NCBI RefSeq assembly: GCF_009905375.1 | Contig: NW_027418097.1 | Coordinates: forward strand, 1-64,000 | Direction of reading: 5' to 3' | DNA length: 64,000 nt | Origin: Apium graveolens | Lineage: Eukaryota > Streptophyta > Magnoliopsida > Apiales > Apiaceae | Shown: one piece after another, positions 22,839 through 33,806 of the stretch | Numbering within the stretch: the stretch's first letter is position 1 | Layout: each line of letters opens with the position of its first letter | Made by a program: the position numbers and the translations under genes | Notes under the pieces: generated by a model | What the model saw: only the letters and a program-made list of their open reading frames with translations | Database searches by the model: none | What the model was told of the DNA's origin: nothing

Positions 22839-25448
22839 ATATTTCCTTTATCAAAATTTCTATTCTTGAGAATTTTGAATATTACCTTTTTCCTTGTAAA
22901 ACCTCTAAGGTTATCCTTGAATCATTCCTCCTGTATTCCCTAGATACAGGGCATATCAAGATACCATTTATTAATACAAGAATCATTGTCTATATACTTC
23001 TGAAAAAATTTCTCCACTGATCCTTAAAGGTTGTTATTACCTTAATCCTTTTCAATTCATACTGTCAAACTCATACTATCCCTATTAAGGGTGAAATGCC
23101 AACCTTTATGCATTCCCCTAGGATTCATTTTAAGTTACCGATGTTCTATCCTAAATTCCACCTTTAGAAAAAGTACATTTATCCTTCCATGGATAAATCA
23201 AGTCATATATCCCTGATGAGGGTGTCTTATTCAATCATTCCCACCTCGATAGTATAGGCCTAATTTTATAATAACATCTGTATTCAAAATGAGGTCAATC
23301 AATATGGCCTCCAAAAGATAACAACGGTTATCCGCTTTTCTTTCCTAATTTGGTAATGACAACAGGGATGTCCTGGAAGATATTGGTCGTGTTCAACATG
23401 AACTTATTCTTAATAATTCCTTATTTACTCTTGTTGTTTATCTCAACAGTCATCTCAATGTTGGGATATCTCTCATACCTGGCATCTCCCTTTCTGGGTA
23501 TCATGCCATCGGTCTTACACTTCATATTCTTGAAGGTCACTTCCTTCATCTAATTTTCCTAATTTCTTACTTTCTTGTCTCTTCAGTCTATCCGCGTCTC
23601 ATTATTTATCCTTCGAACTATCCCAAGGTTTCCCCGAATCCTTCCAACTTGAAGGGGGTAAAACATATATATCTCTTATGCCTTCAACCACCAACTTTAA
23701 CTCATGGTGAATCATCCTCATCCTAACGATCATATACTTTTCTATTTCTATTACTACGAGTCTTTAGGGATTCCTCATACCCGACTCCCTTATCATTCCT
23801 CAAACTCTATTACCTTTATGCTCCTTTTCACTTCAGTTTCTTTTTATTTTCCTTTCTCTTACAATCATTTTACGTACCCACTAATCATTGACTTCAAACA
23901 TCACGTCGTTCTAGGATTCTTGTCCTCCAGACGAATCTTGATAACTTTTACAATCTTAGATTCATAAGTCATCATATTCGTCCGCCTTTATTCTGGCTCT
24001 TAAAGCTTTTACACTATCTCCATAACCTTGGAATTTACTTTCTCGAAAAAATTTTGACTGAACTTTAATCAGTTTATCATAACCTCTTGCTCCGTGCCTT
24101 TCTTGGTCTTTCACCAGTGGGTGGTCTCTCTCTTAGGAGGGTAAGTGACAAAAACAGTCTTTTGTGATTCGTCAATCATTTAGAATCTCAAATGATTCCT
24201 ATATTTCCTTTAGCCAGGCTCTTGCCTTGACTCAGTCAGCTTATTCCTTGGAACTCTGAGAGCTTAGCGACTTAAAGGTCCTGAAAGAATTTCTCACCGC
24301 ATTGTTTCCTCAGGGTGGTGGTTGGGGATAATAGTCTAAGTTCTGTCTAGAAAGGTCCATAAATTGTCATATAGGAGTACCGTCTCGAGTCTCCTTTTCT
24401 TACTCGACTTCTGTTTCCTTAGTCTGAGCGTTCCCTCCTCCTCCCCATAATCGGAGTCATCCTCTATGTTTTTAAATCCTCATTTTCCACTTCATTATAT
24501 TATGGGTTCCTTCTATTTTGATGGTGACGTCCCTGACTATCACGTTCAGGGTTTGCTCTAAATCTTATTCCTCAAACTAGCTTTCATCTAAGATCTCATC
24601 TTTAAGCTCTTGAACATTTGGAACCCAAATTCTGTAGAAATACCTCATTATTCCCTTTTCATCTTTCTCGGTATTAATCTCTTATCCATTTGTTGGCTCT
24701 CTGCCTTCATTCATCACTTTTTCTGGCACAATATATTCTTTTCCAATAATTTGGGCTGTATTGCAATCTCAAACAGCTTTTCGGTACCGGCTCCGGTTAC
24801 CTTCACTTCTATTTCCCATTTTCTCAAAATCTCTTATAAATTCTCCCAAAGACATTATCATCTTGAGTCTCTCCTTTTTACTAAGGGCATCAGCCACCAC
24901 ATTGGCTTTCCATGAATGATAAAGAATCTCCCAATCATAATTCTTGATTAGCTCTAACTGCCTCCTCTGGCGTATGTTGAGCTCTTTCTACGTAAAAATA
25001 TACTAGAGCACTTATGGCTTAGGTAAATCTCGCACTTCTCTCCATACAAGTAGTGCCTCCAATCTTTAGGGCAAAATTATTGCCACGAGCCCAAGCTCAT
25101 GGGTGGGGATATCGAATTTTATATTCCCTTAATTATCTTGACGCGTACACGATTACCTTGCTGTGCTGTATAAGAAGCACCCTAATTCCTTATGCGAAGC
25201 GTCACTACACTTCACAAAATCTCATTTTCCATCCGGCAACGCCAACAGAGGGGACGTCACCAACCTTTGCTTCAGTTCTTAAAAGTTGTTCTCGTATTTC
25301 TCTGTCCATTCAAACTTCTCAGTCTGACGAGTAAGCCGCGTTAAAGGGGCTACTATCTTTACAAACTTGAACGAACCTCCAGTAGTAACCGTCCAATCCT
25401 ACCTCTGGTAGTTTCCCTAACCATGGTCATCAATTTCTCAGTGGTCCT

Positions 25449-25670
25449 TTATTCATGCTTGTCAGGATCCTCCACGGGATCCTCCTCAGCAACAATCCCT
25501 TCTAGGACAACATCCTCAACCGCTACATCCTCAATATGAACATCATCCAGTCCTGCGTTAGGACGCTCTATCAGATCCACAATCCGATCTCCAATTAGTA
25601 ATAAAACATCATCGCGCTGTTGCTCCTCACCCTCAGGGTTCGGAGTCCCGCTACCATATACGATAACGAA
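25449..25670 (-). CDS. Acidic leader open frame, duplicated copy
   Basis: This is the same 73-codon frame as at 20607-20828, shifted by 4842 bases. It keeps its reading frame and final TAA, and retains the upstream TAG. One visible change turns the codon before GSG-like sequence from Ser to Gly. Function unknown. Confidence 0.4.
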   Translation of the reverse strand, partial: FVIVYGSGTPNPEGEEQQRDDVLLLIGDRIVDLIERPNAGLDDVHIEDVAVEDVVLEGIVAEEDPVEDPDKHE

Positions 25671-25826
25671 CTACGCTTCTATCACGATATTTATAAGCGT
25701 TCCCATAAGAGTTTTAACTGTCAGTACTACGTTAGGTAGCCCGACTATGAACTTGGAAAGAGTTCTTATTATCTTAGTGAACTAATTATCTTAACGTTAC
25801 ATCATCTCTGAGGTTTATAATGCTTA

Positions 25827-25838
25827 GCTCTGATACCA
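25827..25838 (-). other. Primer-binding site (initiator tRNA-Met type), copy 2
   Basis: TGGTATCAGAGC on the minus strand, four bases inside LTR-C, which is the 5' LTR of the element. Confidence 0.85.
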
Positions 25839-25842
25839 TTTC

Positions 25843-28800
25843 TGTAATACCCCCAAATCCGGGGTCGGGAATCCAGGTTGTCACGAGTTCCATTTCCCTT
25901 ATCAATACTTAATCTTAACAGTCAACCAACTACTGCGCACTGTGACCCCACAATATACACACACACCACAAGTTATAGTCTCAGAGATGAATACCAAAAA
26001 TAACACAAGTCATTTTATTCCACAATTATAAACCATTTCACCTTAAAAAGGGTTTCTGAATAATTTACCTATTCTTTGCCATTATTACAATTCATAAATA
26101 TACATAAGTCTGGTACATCGAAAGTTGAAAGCCTGGCCTATTGGTAGATCCTACCTCAGCTACACGGCATCAACGCCTACTGGAAACTGCGGAACGTTTC
26201 CTATCCGCTCGCGAATTGGGAGCTTGATCCTGTTCATCTTGTCTATCTGTTGTTGTGTGATGAAAGAAGAACGCAAGGGTGAGCAACAAGCCCACCGAAA
26301 TAATATGTATAATAATTAACAATACATAAGCATTCTCATAGTACTCAAGAAAGTCTTGGTTAAGAAGAAATGAACCAAGTTGATATCTTAACGCGACCAA
26401 GTCGCAAAATATTCAGTATATACATACATATATACTTTTCACAATCTTTGAAATCCTCTGACATGTATAATATACACAGAGTTCCAGTTTATAACTGTAT
26501 AAAAATATTGTTGCAAGGTGATCTTATCTATCTAACCTTGTCTCAATGTTTTTATGAAAATCTTTGTCATGCATAAGATAATCATTAACCAGATATAAGT
26601 TGAAAAGGTGAAGTTACGAGATACTCCAATATACTTATATCTTTTTCGAATACTACTTGAACTACCACCGTTCAAGGTATAATCCGTTTCAAAAGTTCAC
26701 CACATAGATGAGACTACAAGATAAGATTTAAATAGATTCAATCCTTGAAATATCATTATAAATAATGAAGTTACGAGATACTTCATTAAGTCCCGATATA
26801 TATATACACCTATATATATATACATTTCATACACTCCTTGAAAACCTCTATTATGAAAATTATAAACAGAGTTGTAATATCCAATGAATTTGGAAAGGAG
26901 AAAACCTTGGCATAAACCTGATATCTTGCTGATCAGGCAAAGATACCAATAAGTAACCTTTTCTACTAGTAGATGGACGAATTCCCCACTAGTCATCACC
27001 CTGGCCGCAATAGGACCTTATGCTGGACTGCCACTCAGCCATTTAAGCATTTGATGGACTCCCACTGAGCCACTTACACTTTCATGGACGCCCACTGAGC
27101 CCATGTTGCTTATGCCGACTCAATAGATGGACTTACTTCCCGAACGTTGGGTAAGTAATCAATTCATTTATCAAAACAGCAACCTCGTTGCGAATGTAAA
27201 ATACACCACTGAGCCGGATCCCTCAAGTTTTGAGCGAGTATTTAAATCCCCTTCGAAAGGAAGATCTTAAATATAAAAATAAGTTTTGGGATCCGCTCTA
27301 ACTTTTAAAATCATTTTGAAGACTCGAAAACATTTTTTTTAGAATGTTTGGAGTAATGCTGATTTAATGAAATAAATCAGTCCCGATATGTTAGAAAATA
27401 TCTGAATATTATTGTTTAAATAATATTCCCAACAAGGATGATTTTTATAATAATAGTTGAAGTAGAAGTTTTAAAACTCATACTTCAAATGAATAATAAT
27501 AATTAACCAAAGATATGCTTATACGAAAGTATGATCTTTATTTGAATAATCGAAAATAAGTTTGATTATCGAAACATTATTCTTTAATAAAATAAAGAAT
27601 ATCATTTAGTAAATAAGCGGAGTCATAAGTCCTCGAATGAATATTCAAAATAATATTCATTAAATAGAATAAACAGAGTCATAAGTCCTCGAATGAATAT
27701 TCAAGATAATATTCATTAAATAAAATAAACCGAGTCATAAGTCCTCGAATGAATATTCAAGATAATATTCATTAAATAAAGTAAGCGGAGTCATAAGTCC
27801 TCGAATGAATATTCAGAATAATATTCATTAAATAAAATAAAGTTATCGAATAAACCTTATTCGATTAATAGTTTTGAAAACTATATCAATATATATATAT
27901 ATATATATTATACTCGGGAACATCGACTCCCGGTTTAGAAAAATGTTCACCTTTGGGTCCCCTATACTAAGGGTATACGCAACTACTGCTTATCTCTAGC
28001 ATAGATATTATGCAACTTATAAGCAATTGAATCAACAATTAGATATCAAGATTACGAAACAGACATGCATATATACCATATCACATGCTCCAATATATCG
28101 CAAGATTTGCTAATAACCACCATGCATCTATCACAAGATAATGCATATACATATATTTACATCACAACAACAGTATAACGGGTAGAAAACTTGCCTGAGC
28201 GACTGGGGGTGGTAAAAGGCCTGGGACGAGTCTGGTAACCTATAAACAACATATAAGTTGGAATTAAACCAAAGTCGCTTAAGAATATAGACTTTAACCA
28301 ATTAGACTCTAACGCTTGCTTTTGCGCTTAACGATTCACTTACGTCGCTCGAGTACCCTCGGCTCCACCATTTTTAGTAAATTAACCATTAAGAATTTTA
28401 AAGCGATTCTTTCACGAGTACCTTACCAACTTCCTAATACACTTAACATAATTGTTTCATACCCCAATTAGTCATTTAAAGTCCTTAAACAAGGTTTCAA
28501 AGTAAGGTGAGGGGTAATGGTTCGGTCGTGAAACGCCGTTACTTAAAACGGTCATTTCTCCTAAACCGTCCATCGGATTCAAACGAACCACATATCAAAA
28601 CGAAGCTCGTAACATGAAATATCTAATCATGGTAGTGGTCAAAACCTAACAGTGAGTTCTCGGGTCCTGATGTTAAGAACAAAACAGTCTAAAGTAAATC
28701 AGACATTACGACGGCTATGTTTACGCGATTACCAATTTTTATCCTGCTCCAAATCAACCACCAATCAACCACAATTTAACCATACAGCCAAACTCCATAC

Positions 28801-29965
28801 ATACAATGCTACCAACAGCCCCAACAAACTCAATATTTCCAATTTCCACTACTTCCAAATCATGAACTAAAAGCTTACATAAGTTCTTTAACTAATCAAC
28901 AAGATTTACAACTCCAAAACATCATAAAACCAACACATCTCTAAATACACAATAATCAAGCTTCTCATGAACCATTCCAAACACAAAAACTCTAAATATA
29001 CAAAAGTAGGGCTAGGGTATGAGATTATACCTTCCTTGGTGAGTAAAAGTAACTAAGGAGCTTGGAATCACCCTTGAAAGTCCTTACCAAAGCTTAATCT
29101 AAACAAAAACTCAAGAACAAAATTTCAAGTTCTTGAAAAACACTATTCACCAAGAACTTTGATGATTTGATTAGCTATGTTAAACATGGAATCTTCAGCT
29201 TAAACTTATGGCTCATCTAAGTTATGAATTATGGAAGCTAAAGAAATAAATCTCTTAAATTATGAAGGTGTGTAGCTTGATTTTTGAAATTTTTCCTTTG
29301 CTTTTCATAGAAAAGCCGAGAGCAATAGATGGGGGAAGAAGAGAAATGAGTTTGTTTTGGTTGCTTTTGATTTTGGTGTTTATGAAATGAATACTTGGTG
29401 GAGATTGCTTTGATAAAGTGATGACATCACTTGGATGACCTCACCTCCAAGCCACATGTCTTTCCCTTAAGGTTTGATGATGTCACCTTCTCTTTTAACC
29501 ACTTGTTTTAGCTTTTCTTGGAAGCTTCCTTCCCATTGTACTTGTATGTGCTTGTCCCTTGGTCGTTTATTTGTTTTACGGTTCGCTTAACTCTGTTCTC
29601 TTTCGTTGTTTGAGGGATCACATCCGGGATCTTATTACTTGGGTTTCCCCTAAATCTTTCTCAATATCTTATAATCATTTAATGATCCTCTCTTATAATC
29701 CTTGAATTTAAATCCCTTTAACCATGTTACCTTATACTCATTTATTTCGGTATCTGGTGGATTTTCGGGAAAAATCAAAGTGTTCGGATTTGGATTCTTA
29801 CGATCTTTACATACACTTATATACCACATATAGTACTAATAATATCTCAGAAGATCAATAAAAGAACCCCTACATAGTGTGGTATGAAAAGTTTTCTTAT
29901 TCAGCATAATCAGCAAAACACTATTCATAAGGGTTTCAAAAATTCCAAAAATTGGGGTTATTACA
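25843..29965 (-). repeat. Gypsy LTR-C (5' LTR in element orientation), 4123 bp
   Basis: It runs from TGTAATACCCCC to GGTTATTACA and is followed by the target duplication TGTAG. It carries the four 56 bp units with anchors at 27625, 27681, 27737 and 27793. Plus-strand frames such as the one at 28652 have no counterpart in LTR-A and are not conserved. Confidence 0.92.
27619..27842. repeat. 56 bp tandem repeat x4, LTR-C
   Basis: Same array and spacing as in LTR-A, with the AATGAATATT / AATATTCATT arms in each unit. Confidence 0.95.
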
Positions 29966-29970
29966 TGTAG
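29966..29970. repeat. Target-site duplication TGTAG, right copy
   Basis: Exact match to 11305-11309. Confidence 0.85.
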
Positions 29971-30234
29971 TATCTAGGAACTTTGTTATTCTTATATTGT
30001 AATCGGTTAATTTATTTACCGGAGTGTAGCAACTCCCCTCACGGATTTATATATGAATATATACTTCCAGGAATATCTTGTGTTCCTCGTTTTATTGTTC
30101 CAAACACTATTCACCTCAAGAACACGGAACCACTAACCGAACACTAGATTATATCCGTAAAAGATTCGAAAGAATTTTTTAATTTAGTGAGTATCGTATT
30201 CAACCCCCCTTCTACGATACTTCGGGACCTAACA
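29971..30234 (+). repeat. Right part of the split copia 5' LTR
   Basis: It continues the sequence left at 11309 and ends in a TTCAACCCCCCTTCT block and CCTAACA, then the primer site. The Sirevirus LTR at 45480-45530 has the same TTCAACCCCCCCTTCT block near its end, so the two copia elements are probably related. Confidence 0.75.
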
Positions 30235-30236
30235 AT

Positions 30237-30248
30237 TGGTATCAGAGC
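30237..30248 (+). other. Primer-binding site of the copia element
   Basis: TGGTATCAGAGC, complementary to initiator tRNA-Met, two bases inside the LTR end. It sets the element orientation as plus. Confidence 0.85.
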
Positions 30249-30787
30249 TGGCTGATTGATACACAAATCAGGATCCTTATTCTAGTGTAGCTCAATGTAC
30301 AGAAACTGTTTGAAATCCAATTGACGGGAGATCTTGTTAAATAAATTTATTTTATTAATTTGCATTTACATAAATTTATTTTGTAAATTTTATTTAGAAA
30401 ATTTATTTTAAATAAGTTTATCACATGAACTTAATTTAAATAAATTTATTATATAAATTTGATTAAATTAATTTATCAATTAAATTTAGTAAATAAAAAT
30501 TTCTTTTTTTCCAATTTCTTAGTTAATTAGCTGCCATTTTCTTCATCATATGGGTGCCATTTATTTGATCATTTAGTTCACTTGGCAGTCAATTTCATTG
30601 GATGTAATCTTAGACATGAGCCTGAGTAATGTTCACGGGCTTGGCTACCCACACAAACATGTTCACTCGAGTGTTGCACGCGCGGATAAATGAACATAAA
30701 AAAAGGCAGCACACACGCCAACCTGTTTGTTTGGCAAGTGAAAATCTCGTTGGAAATCTTTTTTAAATGGAAAGGAGAGTAAAAGTT
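30249..30787 (+). other. Copia leader and AT-rich spacer, no gene seen
   Basis: A 90-base leader is followed by about 160 bases of TTTA-rich sequence (30340-30500) like that at 10380-10560, then mixed sequence. No gag motif can be read. Confidence 0.4.
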
Positions 30788-31095
30788 TTACTTGCGACTA
30801 TAGTATGGATCACAGCAACTTTGGTCGCAAGTAACTTGGAGCATAAAAAATTTCTAAGGCGAAAAAGGAACTCAGTTATAAATGCAAGGCGGGAGTAGTG
30901 CTCACAAGTAAATGACTGGATCAAATAAATCAAGTGACAAAACTCTCCTAATACCACTGTGTGCACAAGTAAATCAGGGTTATAGGTCGCCAGTAAGTGT
31001 GGCCAAGGAGCTAAGGGGTCGCAGGTAAATATGGAGATACAAATTTGTTAAGTACTTGTACCTCTGAAGCAAAGTTGCAAGTAACAGGAGGGGTA
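30788..31095 (+). repeat. Cluster of GTCGCAAGTAA-like short repeats, right
   Basis: Variants occur near 30823, 30900, 30961, 30986, 31019 and 31075, and an inverted one (TTTACTTGCGAC) at 30788. They match the cluster at 10719-10963 in motif but not in spacing. Confidence 0.65.
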
Positions 31096-32260
31096 GAAAT
31101 AATTCTAAGGCAAAAATCAGTCCTCCTGTGTGCGCAAGAGTAGTTCCCAAATTTTTTATTTTTTTATTATTTATTTACTTTTCCATAAAATTTAAAATTC
31201 TTAAATATTAATTTTTCTTAGATAATAATTTACGTTTTATTTAATTTAAAAAAAATCAAAATTCTTGAAAAATAGATTTTACGTAAATATTTATTTTTGA
31301 TTAATTTATTTTCTAAGAAAATTAAAAAATATGGAGATTTAAATTTTTCCTAAATATTAAATTAAGGGTTCTCAAAGGATTTGTAAACTCAAGATTCCTC
31401 CGGGCTTTTAAAGTTGATTTTAAACTTTCGAAGAAAACGAAGACCATGTGTTATTTAGACGGAAAATTCCCGAACACGAAAATTGAAGATAATGGTTTTC
31501 TTATTCCAATGAAGCTGATTTCAAGACCTACAGAAAAAAAAAATTATGGAACTTCCTCAAATGCTTACTCCATAGAATACCACTGGATTTTCAGATACGG
31601 GAAAGGAATAATATTTCTACGGGTACAATTTTTCTCGAAGATTTTAAGACAACTCTAATGTTTCCAGATTATACAATCACACAGTGGTTTGTACCAATGC
31701 TACATATATCCGAGAATCACATAGATCAGAAAGACAGGAATTATGGAGTTTAGAAAGAATAGTGGGGACATACAAATATCTCAGTTACATGCATTAAAGT
31801 TGGAACCTCGGAACAGAATCTAAGAGTTACTGATAGCTAAATCAGAGGTAGCTCAGGTAGAAGTACTTGAGGGACTGGACGTCAGGGCAGTGTTCCACAT
31901 GTCAGGGAAGTTTAGTCGCAACAGATTCACAAAGAGTACATAAGCTATATCCAAGGATCAAGCCTATCTATTTTAAAGCAGAGACTTTTACAGATTTAGT
32001 TCAAGAGTTAGTTACAAGACTGAGATTGGGACATAAACACGATTTGATAGTTATAGTTTTGACAAGAATTATGTTTCAAGTAACTATCAGGGGTTTTGTA
32101 TAACAGAACAAGAAGCTTGACAAATAAGGATGAGTAGGGATTTAGTTGAAGAGTTGTGACAAATGTGGAATGTTTTCTTAGGGAAGCATTTACTCAAAAC
32201 TTATAGTGCATCGGGAAAGAGTTGAGATGTATCAGATGACGAGATGGAAGTGTTATTTTT
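31096..32260 (+). other. Unidentified, probably decayed copia internal sequence
   Basis: An AT-rich stretch runs to about 31380. Weakly coding-like sequence follows, with open frames of 70 codons (31446-31658) and 78 codons (31867-32103) that I do not recognise. Position after a copia PBS suggests gag, but no zinc knuckle, protease or integrase motif is visible. Confidence 0.3.
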
Positions 32261-33806
32261 TGTGCCCTAGAGACAACACTATGTTGTTTTAGTTTAAGAC
32301 ATTAGGATTATTAATGTTTATGTTCTATCGTTTATTCTCTTTATAATTTATTAATTCTTAATTTACTGTGATATAAATGTTAGATTAATAAATGTCCTTG
32401 GAATATGATATGCAATTCTATATCTCTAAGTACGTGACTTAGAAATGAGATTATGAGAAAAGTATCAATATTCCTAAAGGTCCCTAGTCGAGTATTATTA
32501 TTAAGGGACAATAATAATGCATTAAGACTGGTGTGTTTGTTGACTGATGATCACATCTCATTGATCATAGGTATAGTGATACTAAAGTAAAAAACACAGG
32601 CATATGTATATGTACATGGTGCTGGACAGACCCAATGTGAGTTTCTACATGTCTTTTGTGTCATAAGTAATTCTCACAGTGATAATGCTGTAATGGTCCT
32701 TAGACCTAAGTCATTATATTTCTATACGAGAATTAATATACATTGATTCCATTAAAAGTTATCCTTGACCGGGTAATGATAAAAGTGGACATTGGGTATA
32801 TTATGAATCGTATGAGAAATATGAATGATCTAGATGGGATTTAACCCTACTATTTTAGGCGTGATATTATTGGCCTCTTGTGTGAGCTAGATTATGAAAT
32901 GCGTGGCCAAGCTCAAATGTTAATTTGATATGATAGTCTACTCGTTGAACAAGGAAACTGGGATTAAACTATGATGAGGATGACACATTACATGCCTCTA
33001 GTTTAATATATAATATTTGGTTAAAGGGATTATATTACATTGTACATTATTCACAAAAGGTTTAATCAATCACCGATTCAATTATTATTACTTGGGTAGC
33101 AATGATGTATTACTAGATGCCGCTCATTGTTTACGATTTTAAATTAGATTTAAAATTCGCTTCCAACGTAATAATAACCTATAGGGTCACACACTAAGAA
33201 TGCTTGAAGGATTATTTAATTTAAATTGGATTTAAATTATATTAAAGTAATTCGAATTATTTATAATATTAATTAAGTATGACTTAATTAATTAGATAAA
33301 TATAGATATTCAAATTTACTAATATTAATTATGAAATTTATTTGTTAAATAATTAAGTGAGACTTAATTATAATACAAATAGGAATTTCGAATTAATAAT
33401 AACTCTTAATTAGTTAATAGTTATAATTCGTTTTTCTACTCTCTATATAATATCTCTTGTGTGGCTGATTTTGATAGCAAGACTTTTACTAAAACCCTAG
33501 CCACCAAGAGAGAAGATGGAGAGAGCAAGAAGAAATGATCATGTGCTAGTACACATCCAATCCTTGCGTTCAAGCATTCGTGTGGATACCGATAGAGCGT
33601 AGATCGTGAGAGCGGGATGCGTGGTGATTGAACAAGCTTTGGATTTCTATTAGTCAACCAATTGGTAAAGCTTCTTAAGGTAAACAATCTGATCTATGAA
33701 TTAAATATATATTTTTCGCATGGATCCTGCGGTGGATTTCGAAAATTCTTATTTTTAACATTTTTAATTACTGTTTCCGTTGCATTTATGTGCTCAAAAC
33801 CCTTCA
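32261..33806 (+). repeat. Probable copia 5' LTR (second copia element), ~1.55 kb
   Basis: It starts TGTGCCCTAGAGACAACAC, a start shared by many plant copia LTRs, and ends with GCATTTATGTGCTCAAAACCC then TTCA. A GATCCTGCGGTGGATTTCG block lies shortly before the end. No clear TGGTATCAGAGC primer site follows, so the downstream boundary is inferred. Short frames inside are not coding. Confidence 0.55.

Larger units (their letters stand above)
22839..25842 (-). pseudogene. Second, partial copy of the gypsy internal region
   Basis: Positions 22842-25842 repeat 18000-21000 with exactly the same length (3001 bases) and roughly 1 percent differences by eye. The segment again holds the decayed gag fragment (about 24092-24330), the RNase H-like block (24597-25402) and the acidic leader frame (25449-25670). 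It lacks polypurine tract, integrase and RNase H proper. No frame is functional. Confidence 0.9.

Noticed and set aside
15657..25334. Paired plus-strand frames (for example 19768/24610 and 20211/25053) with matching proteins
   Set aside because: The pairs arise from the 4842 bp duplication; the underlying DNA aligns to pol read on the minus strand.
21001..25842. A separate gypsy insertion nested between LTR-B and LTR-C
   Set aside because: LTR-B has no own target duplication, the internal part starts in mid-sequence, and the lengths fit a tandem duplication exactly.
11592..26319. A 64-codon frame (MKAWPIGRSYLS...) present three times at 11592, 21283 and 26125
   Set aside because: It lies in LTR-A, -B and -C, so its repetition reflects LTR copying. 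Changes among copies are not confined to third positions, and no family is recognisable.
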